From Lepidodermella squamata (lineage: Eukaryota > Gastrotricha), in contig JBLDXI010000003.1 in the NCBI GenBank assembly GCA_047495785.1, forward strand, positions 2,542,001 to 2,606,000: DNA of 64,000 nucleotides, given 5' to 3'. The translations under genes and the position numbers were made by a program. Positions 32,395 to 43,364 of this stretch are shown one piece after another. Every line of letters starts with the position of its first letter. Position 1 is the first letter of the stretch. The notes below the pieces were generated by a model. It was given only the letters and a program-made list of their open reading frames with translations. It did no database searches and was not told the DNA's origin.

Positions 32395-35300
32395 ATGAAA
32401 ATGCATCCGGAACAAGTCAATTTGGCGCACTTGTGTCAAATATTTCGAATTGACAAACATGTTTCGAAGTACTTTACAGAACAGGTATGGTATTTTTTGT
32501 TTCGATAGAACGAGGTGTAAATTTATGAAAAATCGGAAGCATTTTTTGCGCTGAACAATCAATTATTTTGCATGCCCTCGCAATTTATACCAGTAATTTG
32601 AAAATACTAAGGTGGCTGATTTTTGTTGGCATAATTCGAGTCAAAATTATCGACTTCTTTTGATGACAATCGAATCTTGAGAATAATTCATTTTATTTTT
32701 ATTAAGGCGCATAAAGAAACGGAAGGCTTAGAAAAAGAATGCCGCGAAACTTGTGTAACCATGTGGAGCGTGGCCGCTTTCACCGATGTCCTGCGTCTCC
32801 ATTCGTCTGATGTACCTCTTTGTTGTCGACTCTTGGCCACCCTGTCCCACCCTACCCTGGCCGAACCAACGAATCTTCTCACCCCGTCTCGAGTTTGTAC
32901 CGCTGTTTTGGACGCACTATCGTTGCTACGATTAAACCAAGATCTACTCGCCGCTGTTTTCATCGAAATGGACCGAAGAGGCGAGGTAGCCTGTGTTCGC
33001 CACATGGCGCGACTCGTTTGCCGCGCCTTCTTCCACTCGATGGCCCTGGCGCATTACGAGACTGAATTCGTGCTATTCATCGGACGTTTGCTGGAACTGG
33101 CGCTTCTACCCGGGGTCGATCCGCGGCAAGTTCTATTCGGCGAATCTTCAGCTTTTGCGAACTTACTGACGACCTACGTTGACCACTCGCCAACTTTGAG
33201 AGCTTTTCTCGATTCGGGTCTTCGAATTCCGCTCCTTGCTGGTTTAAGTGCAGGTAATTATTTTAAATTTCCGAAATTTCTAAAAAAAATTAATTAAAAC
33301 ATTTAATTAATTCATACGGATTATTATATAAATTTGGGGAAAAAATATTAAAAAAATTAATCGAAAACATATTTTTTTATTTTGAATTATTTCAGGCGAC
33401 GCTTCTTTCGAATTGGGCCAATCAAGCCTCCTCGGGCCTAGTATGGTCGAGGTATCATCGAGCGACCAACAATCCCTTTGTCGCCAGATTATTTCGAGCC
33501 TCAACTCGTCCAAATCAGCCATTCCCCAAGGCTTCATCTGGCTGCTATCTCGCGTTTCGTCCCTACTTTCAGGCCGATTTACGTCTTTGACGCCAAACCA
33601 GCCACTTACAATGTGCGCGGAACTAGCCGCTCGTTGCTTGGCTCTTGCGATTGCCGATCCTTTCATACTGAATTTGGTCGATGATTTCCTAATTTCTTCG
33701 CCGCATTCGATCACGCTGTTGGGTCAAGTTGCGAATCTCTTCCAGCGGCAGTTCGTTGATGCAGCTTCATCCGCTTCTTCCGATCAAAGTTTACGCGATT
33801 TGACCGAATTGGTCAACACGCTGTTCCCTAACGAGGCCCCTGGCGCGCCTGAGGGTTTATCAACAGGCGAAACGTTACCCCTTGCCATGCTATTGACTGG
33901 GTCTGAACTGCGATTACTCATCGATTCTTGCCGAACTTTGTCAGCCATGCATTCTGAGGCAGCTGGGCGGCTTGCGACGTACGTAGCCGCGATTCCGTTG
34001 ACAGTTCTGCCGCAAGCTGTTACGGCGGCTCCTTCGAAAGAAGCATCTACTAGCCCGTTATGTGCGCTACTAGCGTCTGATGTTCTGCTGACTTTCCCGC
34101 CGTTGGCTGATGTCTTCACGATGGTGGGATTGCCTGATCGAAATAAAGTGCTATCTTCCGCTGAAAATGGAGTCGATTATCAGCAGCAACAGCAACAGGT
34201 AAATTTATATGAATGGAATCGAATATTTATTTTTTGTTGTCTCTGGATCATTTTAATCATTCTGATTACGTTTTATGTGGAATTTGGATTTCGAGTAAAA
34301 ATTTGCCTATTATTTTCTGGAAAATCATTAAAATTCGTGTTTCCAAATTATAACTTCGAATTTTGCTCTCAAAAATAAATTGGACTAAATTTAAGGGTTT
34401 GAGGTATAAGCTTTCGAGTCGCTCTCCCGTTGAGCTTCAGAGCATAAGACTATTTGGGTCTACCACGACCCCGCTTCACTACAACCTTGTCTTCTTTCTT
34501 CGACGGCTGCTGCGTCGATGTTTCGGATTCGCTGCCTATTGTGCCTTCGATGGACTTCTTGGGTCCAACGCGATGGAAGCTCTGCCGTTTCTGCTTCGCT
34601 GCTAACTACGCTGCCGCTCAACTTCCCTGGCCTACCTGGACAACGTATTGGTGACGTTTTCTAAGGCACTGATCCGCCTACACGGCGCTTTGGCGATTGC
34701 TAGGATTGAGAACGGATTGAGGTTCATCATCGTCAGACTCTGTCCTCCGACTCACTCTCCGACTCTTTGTCGGCGATTTGGCTGCCCGCAGCCACCCAGT
34801 CGGCCTCTCATTTTCAGTTTTGATGCCCACCTGGGAATGGAACTTGAGCGCCATCGCCATCCCATAGTATTTTTTGCCAACAGAATCGCTAAAATGACTC
34901 AATTAAAAGCGAAAATACGGCAGAAGTCAACGCACCTGTGCTGCATTACACAGTTGAACCATTTTCCCCCATTGTCCGTGCAAGTTTGGGCAATTATGGT
35001 CTGGATATACTGCCTGAAGCCAGTAAACCTGAAGCCTTTGCAGGCTTCGAAATTCCAGGTTACAAAGTCTGCCAAGATTTGAAGATCCGAGATAGCGAAC
35101 TTTTGACGCTACAACAAGGAATCGCGCTTCATTCTCGCGGTTGATATTCGCTAATCGTCATTTCTTCAGGTAGGCCGAACGAGCGTGGTACGTCGCCTTC
35201 GGGAAATTGACATACCCGTCATTATGGCAAACCTCGATCAATCAACAATCAACATATTCAAACAGTCATGGAATGTAGTAAAATGTCCGTTTCCTCGTTG

Positions 35301-38300
35301 AGCTGTGGTTTAACCTGAGTTGGCATGCTTAAAAATGCTTTAAATTATAGTGATCATGAAAACATAGTCAATTTCAGTATTCAAAACAGAAATGTCATTC
35401 AACTATAATTATAGTGCTTAGTGCTATACAAGTCAAACATCCGAATTAATGTTCTCAAGTCGAAATCAATTTTTCGAATCAATTTTTCCAGCATTTCGTA
35501 TCTTAGCTATCTTCAGCTTGAGCTGTTCAATCATCGGTCGTTGGTCGTTGTCAACAGCCATTTGTGCTGAAATAAGCTTCGCATTTTCCGCCTTCAATTT
35601 TTCAAGGATTCCACGACGATCATCCAAACGATCCTCTAGTACTACGAGCTCAACATGTTTCACCGCTATCTGGCATGCGTAAAATTGAAAAATTACAAAA
35701 AATTACAATCTTACTTCATAGTAAAACTGCAAGTTGTTTTCAAGAGGCATAAATTGCCTAATCGATTTTGAAAAATGAACATCTAAGCCAGACGCAGTTA
35801 ATCTGACTGATGGATTAAGGAGGATTTTTTAGCTCGGGCTTTTTTGTTCGATCATTATTATTTTTTAATTTTCAGGCCCAAAACCTACATCAGCAACAAC
35901 AGCAGCACCACCATCATTTGCATCAACAATCTACTGCTACTGTTGTTTCTGGCAGCCAACCGCCCACCCTCGCCCTGCGATGGTACGCCACGAAACGAGG
36001 TCGACGTACCGAACGGACCGCTTCAACTCACTCGAGTGGGTCTAACGAAGACCGACGAATGCGTCCGATGGAAAAGCGAACCCGTTTCATGTTGACCGCA
36101 AACTCCACATCAGCCTCGGCCTGTGCAGCCGCCGCAGCCGCCGCCTCGGATTTCCTAGAGCCGTCCGAAGCAGCCTCGACCCAGTTCGACCCAAGCGAGG
36201 CTGCGTCAACTCATTCGTGCGTCAGTTTGGACAACGACGGCAGTTTGAGTGACATGTCTGGCCGAGCGACTCCGGACGTTTCGGGTCGAGATACGCCTCT
36301 ATCAGCCGCCCCAGGCCCGGATCAAGAACCCCTGGCTGCGAGTAACGTTGTCCCATCTATTGCTTCAAGCATTCAGGGCAGTATTAGCACCCAGGTGAGT
36401 TATTATTTTTGATCCACCTTAAAAAAATTAAATATAATTTTGTAGGGTGGCTTTGCCGTACCAAATGCTCCAACCCCGCGAGGTCGACCGGGTGCTGGTG
36501 GTGAAATTCGGGCGACTGCCCCAGGTTCAGCCTCATCTAACCGGCAACAACCGACTGATGACGTCACTGAAAAATTCGGAAAATTCGACATTAAACCCGA
36601 GATTTTGCACGCTCATGGCAAGGCCCCAAGCGATTCATGGTCGACTGAAGTCATGGCGAGCGAAATAGACTGGGCCGGGTCTGAACCGGGCGGTGAAGAC
36701 AGTTCCCGATGGAGTGTTGAACCCGAGGCGGACGATGCGCCGAGTGTTAGTGAAATCGAGCATGAACAGGGCATGGGTAGCACTCATGGCGGGGCAGCTT
36801 CTTCGAGCTACGGGGCCGCGGCTGATGATATCGACGATGAGGAAATGATGATGATGGTCGCTGCGGCGGATGCTAACCGCTTCGAGACCAGCGGGTCAAC
36901 TGACTGGGGCGAACCGCCGGCTGTTCCCGAATCTTCGGCTGCGTCTTGGTCTATGCTATTTCGCCCGATTGCTCCGGCCTATGACGAAATGTCGGACCGT
37001 AAGTCTACTTACAATTTAACAAAATTAGGCGAAAATTGGTCTAACCAGGTAAAATACCGATAATACCGGTAACATCGGGGTTTTCCGGGTTTCCATCAAA
37101 AAAAATTTTTAAACCAATTTTCTCGATTATTTTCTTCATTTAATTGCTCCTTAATTGCCTTTTAGGCACAAGTGATCGTGCGAGTACCAGTTCAGCCCGC
37201 GAATCATTCGGCACAGCCAGCCTGCAGTTCGGCTCAACCGCGGCTAGCCAAGCCATGTCGCGGCTGAAAAACCCGTTCAAACAACTGGGCGACAAGTTGA
37301 AGAAGGGCAAACGTAAGGCGACTTCAAGTTCTGCGAAGCAACTGTCAAGCGCTGTTGCCGAAAATGACAACATGGACGAGTCTACCCTGACTTCATCTAA
37401 AGACGCTGTGGGTTTCACTGGAACCCTAAAACCGTCAAATAGCGCTACATCTACAGGTTTGCTAAAAAAAATTTATTAAGGTGGATTTTTTAATTTATCT
37501 TGAATTTTTTAGGAGGATTGGCAGAAGGCCCTGCGGATATTTTGAAGAAGTATGAGCGTGTTTCTTCGACGAATAACGCCGCCTCGGCTCATTCGACCTC
37601 CGTACCGTCTCTCGCTCAACCGCAGCTGCAATCTTCATCGTCCACCCCGGTCGCTGGAGTCGGCACCGGATCCGCTTTATCGTCGCCTGTGAAAGCTCCG
37701 CAGACCGATTCGAAGCCAGAGCTAACAATTGGGTCACGACTTTCATCGAACATGGGCTCAGCGTTTTGCGAGCAGATGCTTCAGAGCAAATTAAGATCTG
37801 TTTTAACCACTGTACCCGACCCAAATTCGAGCCTTTTGGCTAGTTTGCAACGCGCTACTGCCCAGGGCTCGATTCCTGAGCGAGCTGTAGCGCGAGAGGC
37901 ACTTCGCGGCTATAAGCAAGCTATGTCGAATGGAAGTTGCGATCAAGTCATCTCTGGTCTGATGGTCGATAGCGATTCTTGGCCGACTTACTACACCCAT
38001 CTGCTAAATTCACTACTCAACGCAATTACGATGCGAGCCCGGGTTAATTCGCTGATCGAATCAGCTCGAGCGCAAAATCTTGGCCTAGTTCGTTGCCTAG
38101 CAACGCGATTAGCCGCAATTTTGTTGATGGGCGATGCCGAGCGGCGACTGTTGGACGATACGTCCAATCGATTCCGGGCTGTTCAAATGGATGAGAGGAC
38201 TGATGTTGTGTTAGCGATGACTGAGCGCATTACGACTTCGATCAACCAGTGGCTGGCATCATGGGCGGCTTCTTCAACCACTGTCCACCAACACACGCCG

Positions 38301-41300
38301 CCGGCAATTGCGGACTTGCGTCATGTTACGTTGTATCAGATTGAACGAGTCTTTTTCGCTAGAAATTATACGGCTGGTCTACTTTCAGCGCCTTCGTTTA
38401 GAATATGCCAGGTATTTTTCTAGAATTTTAATTTTGATTTTTTAGTGGGTCTCAATCTTTGCACCACTAAAATTGAGGCATTACTAAATTTTCCCAATTA
38501 TTTTTATCTGGGCTTTTTCTTGACTTTGGTTGGGCTCGATGATGAATGAATTGGGATTCTAAGGAAGACCTAAAACTCGGAAAATTCATTTGGGAAAATC
38601 TAGGGATGGAATCTTCAATTTATTGCCGGAAACCTAATTTTTCCACTTTTTTGGGGAAAATTAGCTAAAATAATTTTTTAAATTTCTACTTCCAGGAAAC
38701 TGATGAAAGATTTGCGCAGCATGTTGCTCGACTTTCGGTTGTTTTAACGGCCGATCATCCTGCTTTGGCCTTGCCTCAGCAACTTCACCGTGACGTGCCA
38801 TGGCCGGCCGTTCAGTACCATATTCGGCAAATGGGGGCTGCGAGACACCCTCTAGATAAAGCCGCCTGTCTTTGCGACGCAATTACGTCACTGAGTCGTC
38901 TTCTCTCGCTTGCTCTGCAAGGTTTGTAACAAAAACTGTTTTTAATGTCAACTTTCTCAATTGAACTTTTAGGATTTTTTATTTTAGTTGCTCGGAATTT
39001 ACAGAGGAATTTCGTAGCAAAATTTCAGAACTTCTTAAATTTTGAATTTTTTGAATCTTGATTCAGCCTCTTAGCGGCGAGGCCTTCAACCTTCAACAGG
39101 AAATTTGTTCGAATTTTATTATCATTCAAACTTTTGGGCAGGCGATGCGTTCAAAATCAAAATCTTCGTGGCTCAAGTCAATTGACACAGAATACAGTTC
39201 TTTGCTTGAGACCGGAACTATCAAGGAAATCAAAAATTCTGAAATTCCGAAAGATGTCGAAATTGTGGATACAAAATGGGTTCTCAGAAAGAAAAGAAAT
39301 GCCCAAGGGAACATTCTCAAGAAAAGGCACAACTTGTAGCAAGGGGTTTTCTTCAAGTTACCTCATTTTCCGAAACATACTCGCCAACTGCCTCGCTAAC
39401 TATAATTGGACTTTTGATTATGTTTGCGGTAGTAAATGGTTGGAAAATCCGGGGTGTTGATTTTGTGACTGCCTATCTCAACGCTTATTTGCCTGAAAAT
39501 GAGAAAGTTTACGTTTCAATCCCAGCCCCGTATTCGAAGCCAGGCTATTCGTGGAAATTAATAACAAGTTTTACGGCTTGCGCTCGAGTGCGCGCAATTG
39601 GTATTTCTGTTTGAGAGATCATCTTTGCAAAATTGGATGGAAGCCATGTCAATCTGAACCTTGTCTTTTCTTCTACTTTTCTGGAACTGAACTTATCGCG
39701 GCATGTGCATTTTTTGTGGATGATTTTTTGACTGTTGGTCGAACTGATGAGATAATTGATGCAAGAATTGCAGAATTGAAAGCAAAATTCAAAATTGTTG
39801 AGATGCAAGAATTGAATCTCTTACTTGGAATATCAATCAAAATTGGACCAAATTTCGTTGCTCTCAATCAGTCTCATTACATCGAAAAAATCATTGAGAA
39901 ATTTGGATTGAAGGAATTACAACCTTGCAAAATTCCTCTTGACCCAAATGTGAATTTTTTACCGAATTCTGGAACTTGCGCTAATGATGACAGAAAGTTT
40001 TTTCAATCTTTAATTGGAAGTTTGAATTATTTGGCTATTGCAACTCGACCAGACATTTCTTTCGCAATCAGTGAATTATCGAAATTTCTTTGTAATCCTA
40101 CTGGGGATCTTTTTCGCGAAGAAGATTGCATGCATATTGACTTTGGTCTGATTTTTTCTCGCAACGAAAACGAAAAAATAACTGGTTTTTGTGCTGCAAG
40201 TTACGCTGGCGATTTAATTTCGAGGAAATCGCAAAGTGGTTTTTGCTATAAACTCGGTGGCGCTGTTTTTAGCTGGACTAGCAAAAGGCAAGAAACGATT
40301 GCATTGGCGACTTGCGCGCTAGAGGCTGTGTGGTTATCTCGTATTTTTCTCGATCTTCGAATGATAATTTCTCCGATAACGATTTTCTGTGACTCGCGCT
40401 CAGCTATTTGCATTTCGCAAAATCCTATTTCTTCGAGAAAAGTGAAGCATATTGAAGTGAAACATCACTAAATTCGCGAGCTTTGCGATAACAAAACTAT
40501 TGAAGTCAAATGGGTAAAATCGGCTGATCAAGTTGCTGATTTGCTTACCAAAGCGTTACCATATCTGCAATTTGAAAATCTTCGTGCAAAAATGGGAGTA
40601 CGTTCAACAAAATTTAACAATCTTTTATTATCAGTCACTCTCTTCGCTTTATTCTCGTTATCATGTGGGCAAAGTATTCAAACATCCAGTTTGACTTTGG
40701 TCAGCAAGATAAACATTACAAATGCCGAAAAGGCAGAAAGCGCCATGACCGCCAATAATTCGGTAATTGTCTTAACGATCGATGATTTGTCCTTGGCTGA
40801 TTCGATGAATGATCAAAATGTCCCAAAATTTAAACGTTGGCTTCTAAAACCAAATTGTGACGCTGATTATCCTCGAAAAATAATAGCTCAATGCACAATG
40901 GGTTTGGTAAACACACAATCTTGATTCAGCCTCTTAGCGGCGAGGCCTTCAACCTGCAACTGGAAATTTGTTCGAATTTTATTATCATTTACTTGAATTT
41001 CGGGGATGAATAACTCGAGCAATGACTTTCCATATTTCATCAAATAATAATAATAGTCGTTCGTGTCTACTGTTTTTCGAAACTCCAAAAATGGTCCAAA
41101 AAGAGGCAATTATCCGAGGGCGCTATTATTTATTGGCAATTGGCTAATTTCACCATCGCAAGTCGTTTGCGCTGTTGACTTCTCGGTTGTCTGACCCACG
41201 CTGCTAATAAATCCTCGGCATCCGTTATCCGTAAAATTTGCAGTTTAAGGCTACGCAATTGGGCATGGTAGAATAGTAATTCTAATTTCTATTCCTCCAT

Positions 41301-42984
41301 GCAATCGGGGCTGCTTCGTCCCTCCTCCAGCGCGCAACCTGCTTCAGATTGGCATGGCGTGACCATCATTGAGGGATGCTATTAATCGATGAAATACGGT
41401 AATCACATATGGTCCCAGTGTAGGTCCCACTGTTTAATTTCAGTCAGTTGCATTGACGCTATTCCGAGAAAAGTTTTCCAGTCAAAATGCCTAGTTGGTT
41501 GAGATGGCGCTGGAACGTCGACGATATGAAAGATTTGCAGGTGCTCGAATAAGGACCTAGGCTAGCAAAGCAGTTGGCGACGCTTCGTAGATGATGAGTA
41601 TGATGATGGGGAAGTTAGTTGCGAGTATGCCTCGCCATTTGCGTTTTAATGGCTGGCGGCGAGGATAGCGATTTATCCACGGATATGAATTTGGCCAGGA
41701 TTTTATTCATCTGCCTCTTCGTTAAAAAAGTGGTGGAACCATGAAACACATTGCTGCGCGTTCACCATCACTCACCATCACTTTCCATCAGATCATTACA
41801 CCATTACACCATCACTTCCCGTCGTAGCCCTTCTTCCTTCGAAGACGTTTTAAAGTCAGACCTGGGTTACTATATATCTCATATATCCCATGGGATGTTT
41901 CCCAATTTCGGCACTTTCGCGGGTCTTTTGGTGCCAGGTCAACTTCAAAGGGGCGCCTAGCGGTTCTGGTATCATAACACAATTATACAGAACTATTCAA
42001 ATTTGCGAATTATTTACCTGGTCTTCGTCAGCCCCTCGCGGAACTCGACGTATTCGCCCTTTTGGTCCTCGCACCAACTGGCCGAAGTTGCACTTGGCCC
42101 ACTCCGTCTTGCCCCGGGTTCCAAAATGTTGCATCCCAAGAAACCAGACCGTCCGCAACAGGACTACAGCCGGGCTGTAGCCGAGCATGCCGGTCGTCAT
42201 CATGACAAACACGTCGTTCGCCACGAGGCACTCGGCCTTGTTGGGCTTCAGGCCTAAGCCTGCCCCCTTGGCCTCCTTGCACTTCGCGCGAATTGTGGCG
42301 CGTAGGATGGCAAAGTCGGGATGGGCGATCGCGGAAATAACGATTGCATTGATGTGGTGGAGGTGGAATGTTGGTGGTCGTTTCGGAGCCCGAAAATTCG
42401 GACTGCGGGTAGCCCCTCTCCATGGTCTAGGGAAGTATCCTTTCAGTTGATCAATATACTAGTAAAATTCTCTGAAACTGACAAAAGACCACGTGATTCC
42501 TAAGAACTTCATGGTAATCGATGGTAGGCCAAAATTGGAGGCCTATAACCTATGTCTATAAATAAAGGTCGTTCCTTGGGGATTAATCACTCGATTCTCG
42601 AATATTTCGAATTATTTTCGTTAGTTGAAATTTGATTCGGCGGAAATTAGACCCTTCTATCGATTTTTTCCAAGATTTTTCTCTTGAATTTATTATTTTT
42701 ATTTTTAAGGTGGACCAGTTTCGTCGGACCACCAGCTTCCAGCCTTGGTGCTAGTTTTAGTTCGCGCTAATACGCCACATCTTATCTCGACGAGAACGTA
42801 CATCCAGACTTTCATCGGCATGGCCGATATTCAATCGATTGTCATTCAATCGACCTCGCCGAACGGAGACGCCCCGGTTCACTGGCCCTGGCGCCACTCG
42901 CCGCAGGTCATGGGCTTCGCTTTCGCCCAGTTTTCAACGGCGATTGCTGCGATTCAGCAACTTATTCAGCAACTTGTTACTTGA
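32395..42984 (+). CDS. GAPVD1: GAPVD1/RME-6: RasGAP and VPS9 domain Rab5 exchange factor
   Basis: Exons 32395-32484, 32707-33253, 33396-34198, 35876-36394, 36446-36998, 37166-37456, 37513-38411, 38696-38921 and 42710-42984, all with consistent phases. The N-terminal half (32707-34198) follows the divergent RasGAP region of GAPVD1. The middle is Q/H-, S- and D/E-rich, with the conserved short stretch FGKFDIKPEIL...WSTEVMASEIDW and a basic KNPFKQLGDKLKKGKRK patch. EGPADILKKYERV precedes the C-terminal helical bundle and VPS9 domain, in which SSDHQLPALV supplies the catalytic Asp and TYIQTF the Tyr. The protein activates Rab5 on clathrin-coated vesicles and early endosomes. The first ATG is preceded by a TTTTTAG acceptor, so a spliced 5' leader is likely. 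Introns at 34199 and 38922 carry insertions. Confidence 0.87.
34450..34902 (-). pseudogene. AT-hook protein relic
   Basis: On the minus strand a frame ends KRGRGRPK and a stop at 34450-34452; this is a textbook AT-hook DNA-binding motif, preceded by S/T/K-rich sequence. Some 75 bp further upstream another minus-strand frame (34678-34902) contains KSPTKSRRVSRRTESDDDEP, which also looks like a chromatin protein. The two pieces lie in different frames with stops between, so this is most likely a decayed copy of a nuclear protein gene. Alternatively these are exons of a nested gene with very small introns. The parent gene is not identified. Confidence 0.4.
35466..35663 (-). pseudogene. Coiled-coil family fragment
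   Basis: 65 codons on the minus strand inside a GAPVD1 intron. From LEDRLDDRR to NAGKIDSKN it aligns with the C-terminus of the coiled-coil protein at 3642-4199 (LGDRVNDR ... NAGRINLEN), with a small internal gap. No matching N-terminal part is seen nearby, so it is probably a truncated dispersed copy. Confidence 0.55.
39054..39126 (+). repeat. Left 73-bp direct repeat of copia relic
   Basis: Begins AATCTTGATTCAGCCTCTTA and ends TTTTATTATCATT. Matches 40917-40989 with two mismatches by eye. Either a very short or truncated LTR, or duplicated flanking sequence. Confidence 0.8.
40541..40924 (+). pseudogene. Extra frame downstream of copia RNase H with a leader-like segment
   Basis: The frame begins inside the RNase H C-terminus (LLTKALPYLQFENLRAKMG) and continues without a stop into a hydrophobic stretch LLLSVTLFALFSLSCGQS that resembles a signal peptide, then about 75 polar residues with possible N-glycosylation sites. 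It stops at the right direct repeat. It may be the start of an additional envelope-like or captured secreted gene, truncated by deletion, or a chance readthrough. Confidence 0.4.
40917..40989 (+). repeat. Right 73-bp direct repeat of copia relic
   Basis: Second copy of the repeat at 39054-39126, differing at two positions. It follows directly on the end of the open frame downstream of the RNase H. Confidence 0.8.
41755..41820 (+). repeat. CACCATCAC/ACCATTACA simple repeat
   Basis: Imperfect runs of CACCATCAC, CCATCACTTTCC and ACACCATTAC. Low-complexity DNA within the long GAPVD1 intron. Confidence 0.5.
42014..42400 (-). pseudogene. DUF3504/crypton-type tyrosine-recombinase-like relic
   Basis: Minus-strand translation gives AILRATIRAKCKEAKGAGLG, later GMLGYSPAVVLLRTVWFLG and QHFGTRGKTEW, matching the pattern of the DUF3504 domain (ZMYM/QRICH1/KIAA1958 family, descended from crypton tyrosine recombinases): R-x-K-x-G-L-G, L-x-LLNT-x-F-F-L, HF-x-LRG. 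Just after that the frame shifts at about 42060-42075; the other frame gives EYVEF-EG-TKTR before TAA at 42014-42016, again as expected for the domain. Only a fragment with one frameshift remains, antisense in a GAPVD1 intron. Confidence 0.6.
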
Positions 42985-43364
42985 AATCTTCAAATGCCGA
43001 CGAATTTTGAATAAAAATAGCCTCACCTAAACCCGTGTGACTCGATTGATCGAAACTAAGTCAAATTGTATTAATATAAATTTTCGTTTCTCGAACAAGT
43101 ATTATCGAACGACGTCTGTGTTTTTTTTGTGAACAATTTTCAAGTAATTTTTTTTTGAGTTCTCAAGTCCTCAGGTTGTTCATAATTAAATTTGTGTTGT
43201 CGAATAATCGATATATGAATATCTCCTAGAGATACCAAAAGTGATATATGTCGAGTGCATGTGCTGTCTATTCAATTGAAAAACAACAACAATGCTTCCC
43301 TTCATAATCATGCAAAAATTTAATAAAAATTTGTCTATCACCCGTGGTTTTTCTTGATATAGTA
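42985..43364. other. Intergenic region GAPVD1-EF-Tu
   Basis: 380 bp, AT-rich. AATAAAA at about 43009-43015 is a likely polyadenylation signal for GAPVD1. Otherwise nothing recognised. Confidence 0.6.

Larger units (their letters stand above)
34199..35875. other. GAPVD1 intron with decayed genes
   Basis: 1.68-kb intron, much longer than most of its neighbours. It holds a minus-strand AT-hook relic (34450-34902), a plus-strand frame (34889-35143) of protein-like composition without a start, and a minus-strand coiled-coil relic (35466-35663). Confidence 0.6.
39054..40989 (+). mobile_element. Degenerate Ty1/copia retrotransposon
   Basis: Between two 73-bp direct repeats lie pieces of a copia-type reverse transcriptase and RNase H in three successive frames (39058-39339, 39276-39614, 39551-40471). 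Visible landmarks: DTKWVLRKKR, GVDFVTAYLNA, YGLRSSARNW, the FVDDF active-site box, LGI, RPDISFA, SGFCYKLGGAVFSW and IFCDSRSAI. Two frameshifts, a shortened segment near 40100-40140 and an in-frame stop at 40469-40471 show that it is dead. Gag, protease and integrase are absent. It sits in the sense orientation of GAPVD1. Confidence 0.88.
38922..42709. other. Long GAPVD1 intron hosting mobile-element relics
   Basis: A 3.8-kb intron that splits the VPS9 domain. Contents: Ty1/copia relic with flanking direct repeats (39054-40989), unassigned sequence (40990-41740), a CACCATCAC-type simple repeat (about 41755-41820), an antisense DUF3504-like relic (42014-42400), and AT-rich sequence up to the acceptor. 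GT donor at 38922 and AG acceptor at 42708-42709 preserve the reading frame. Confidence 0.75.

Noticed and set aside
41140-41740. Possible further element between the copia and DUF3504 relics
   Set aside because: No coding similarity or terminal repeats could be made out; left as unassigned intron sequence.
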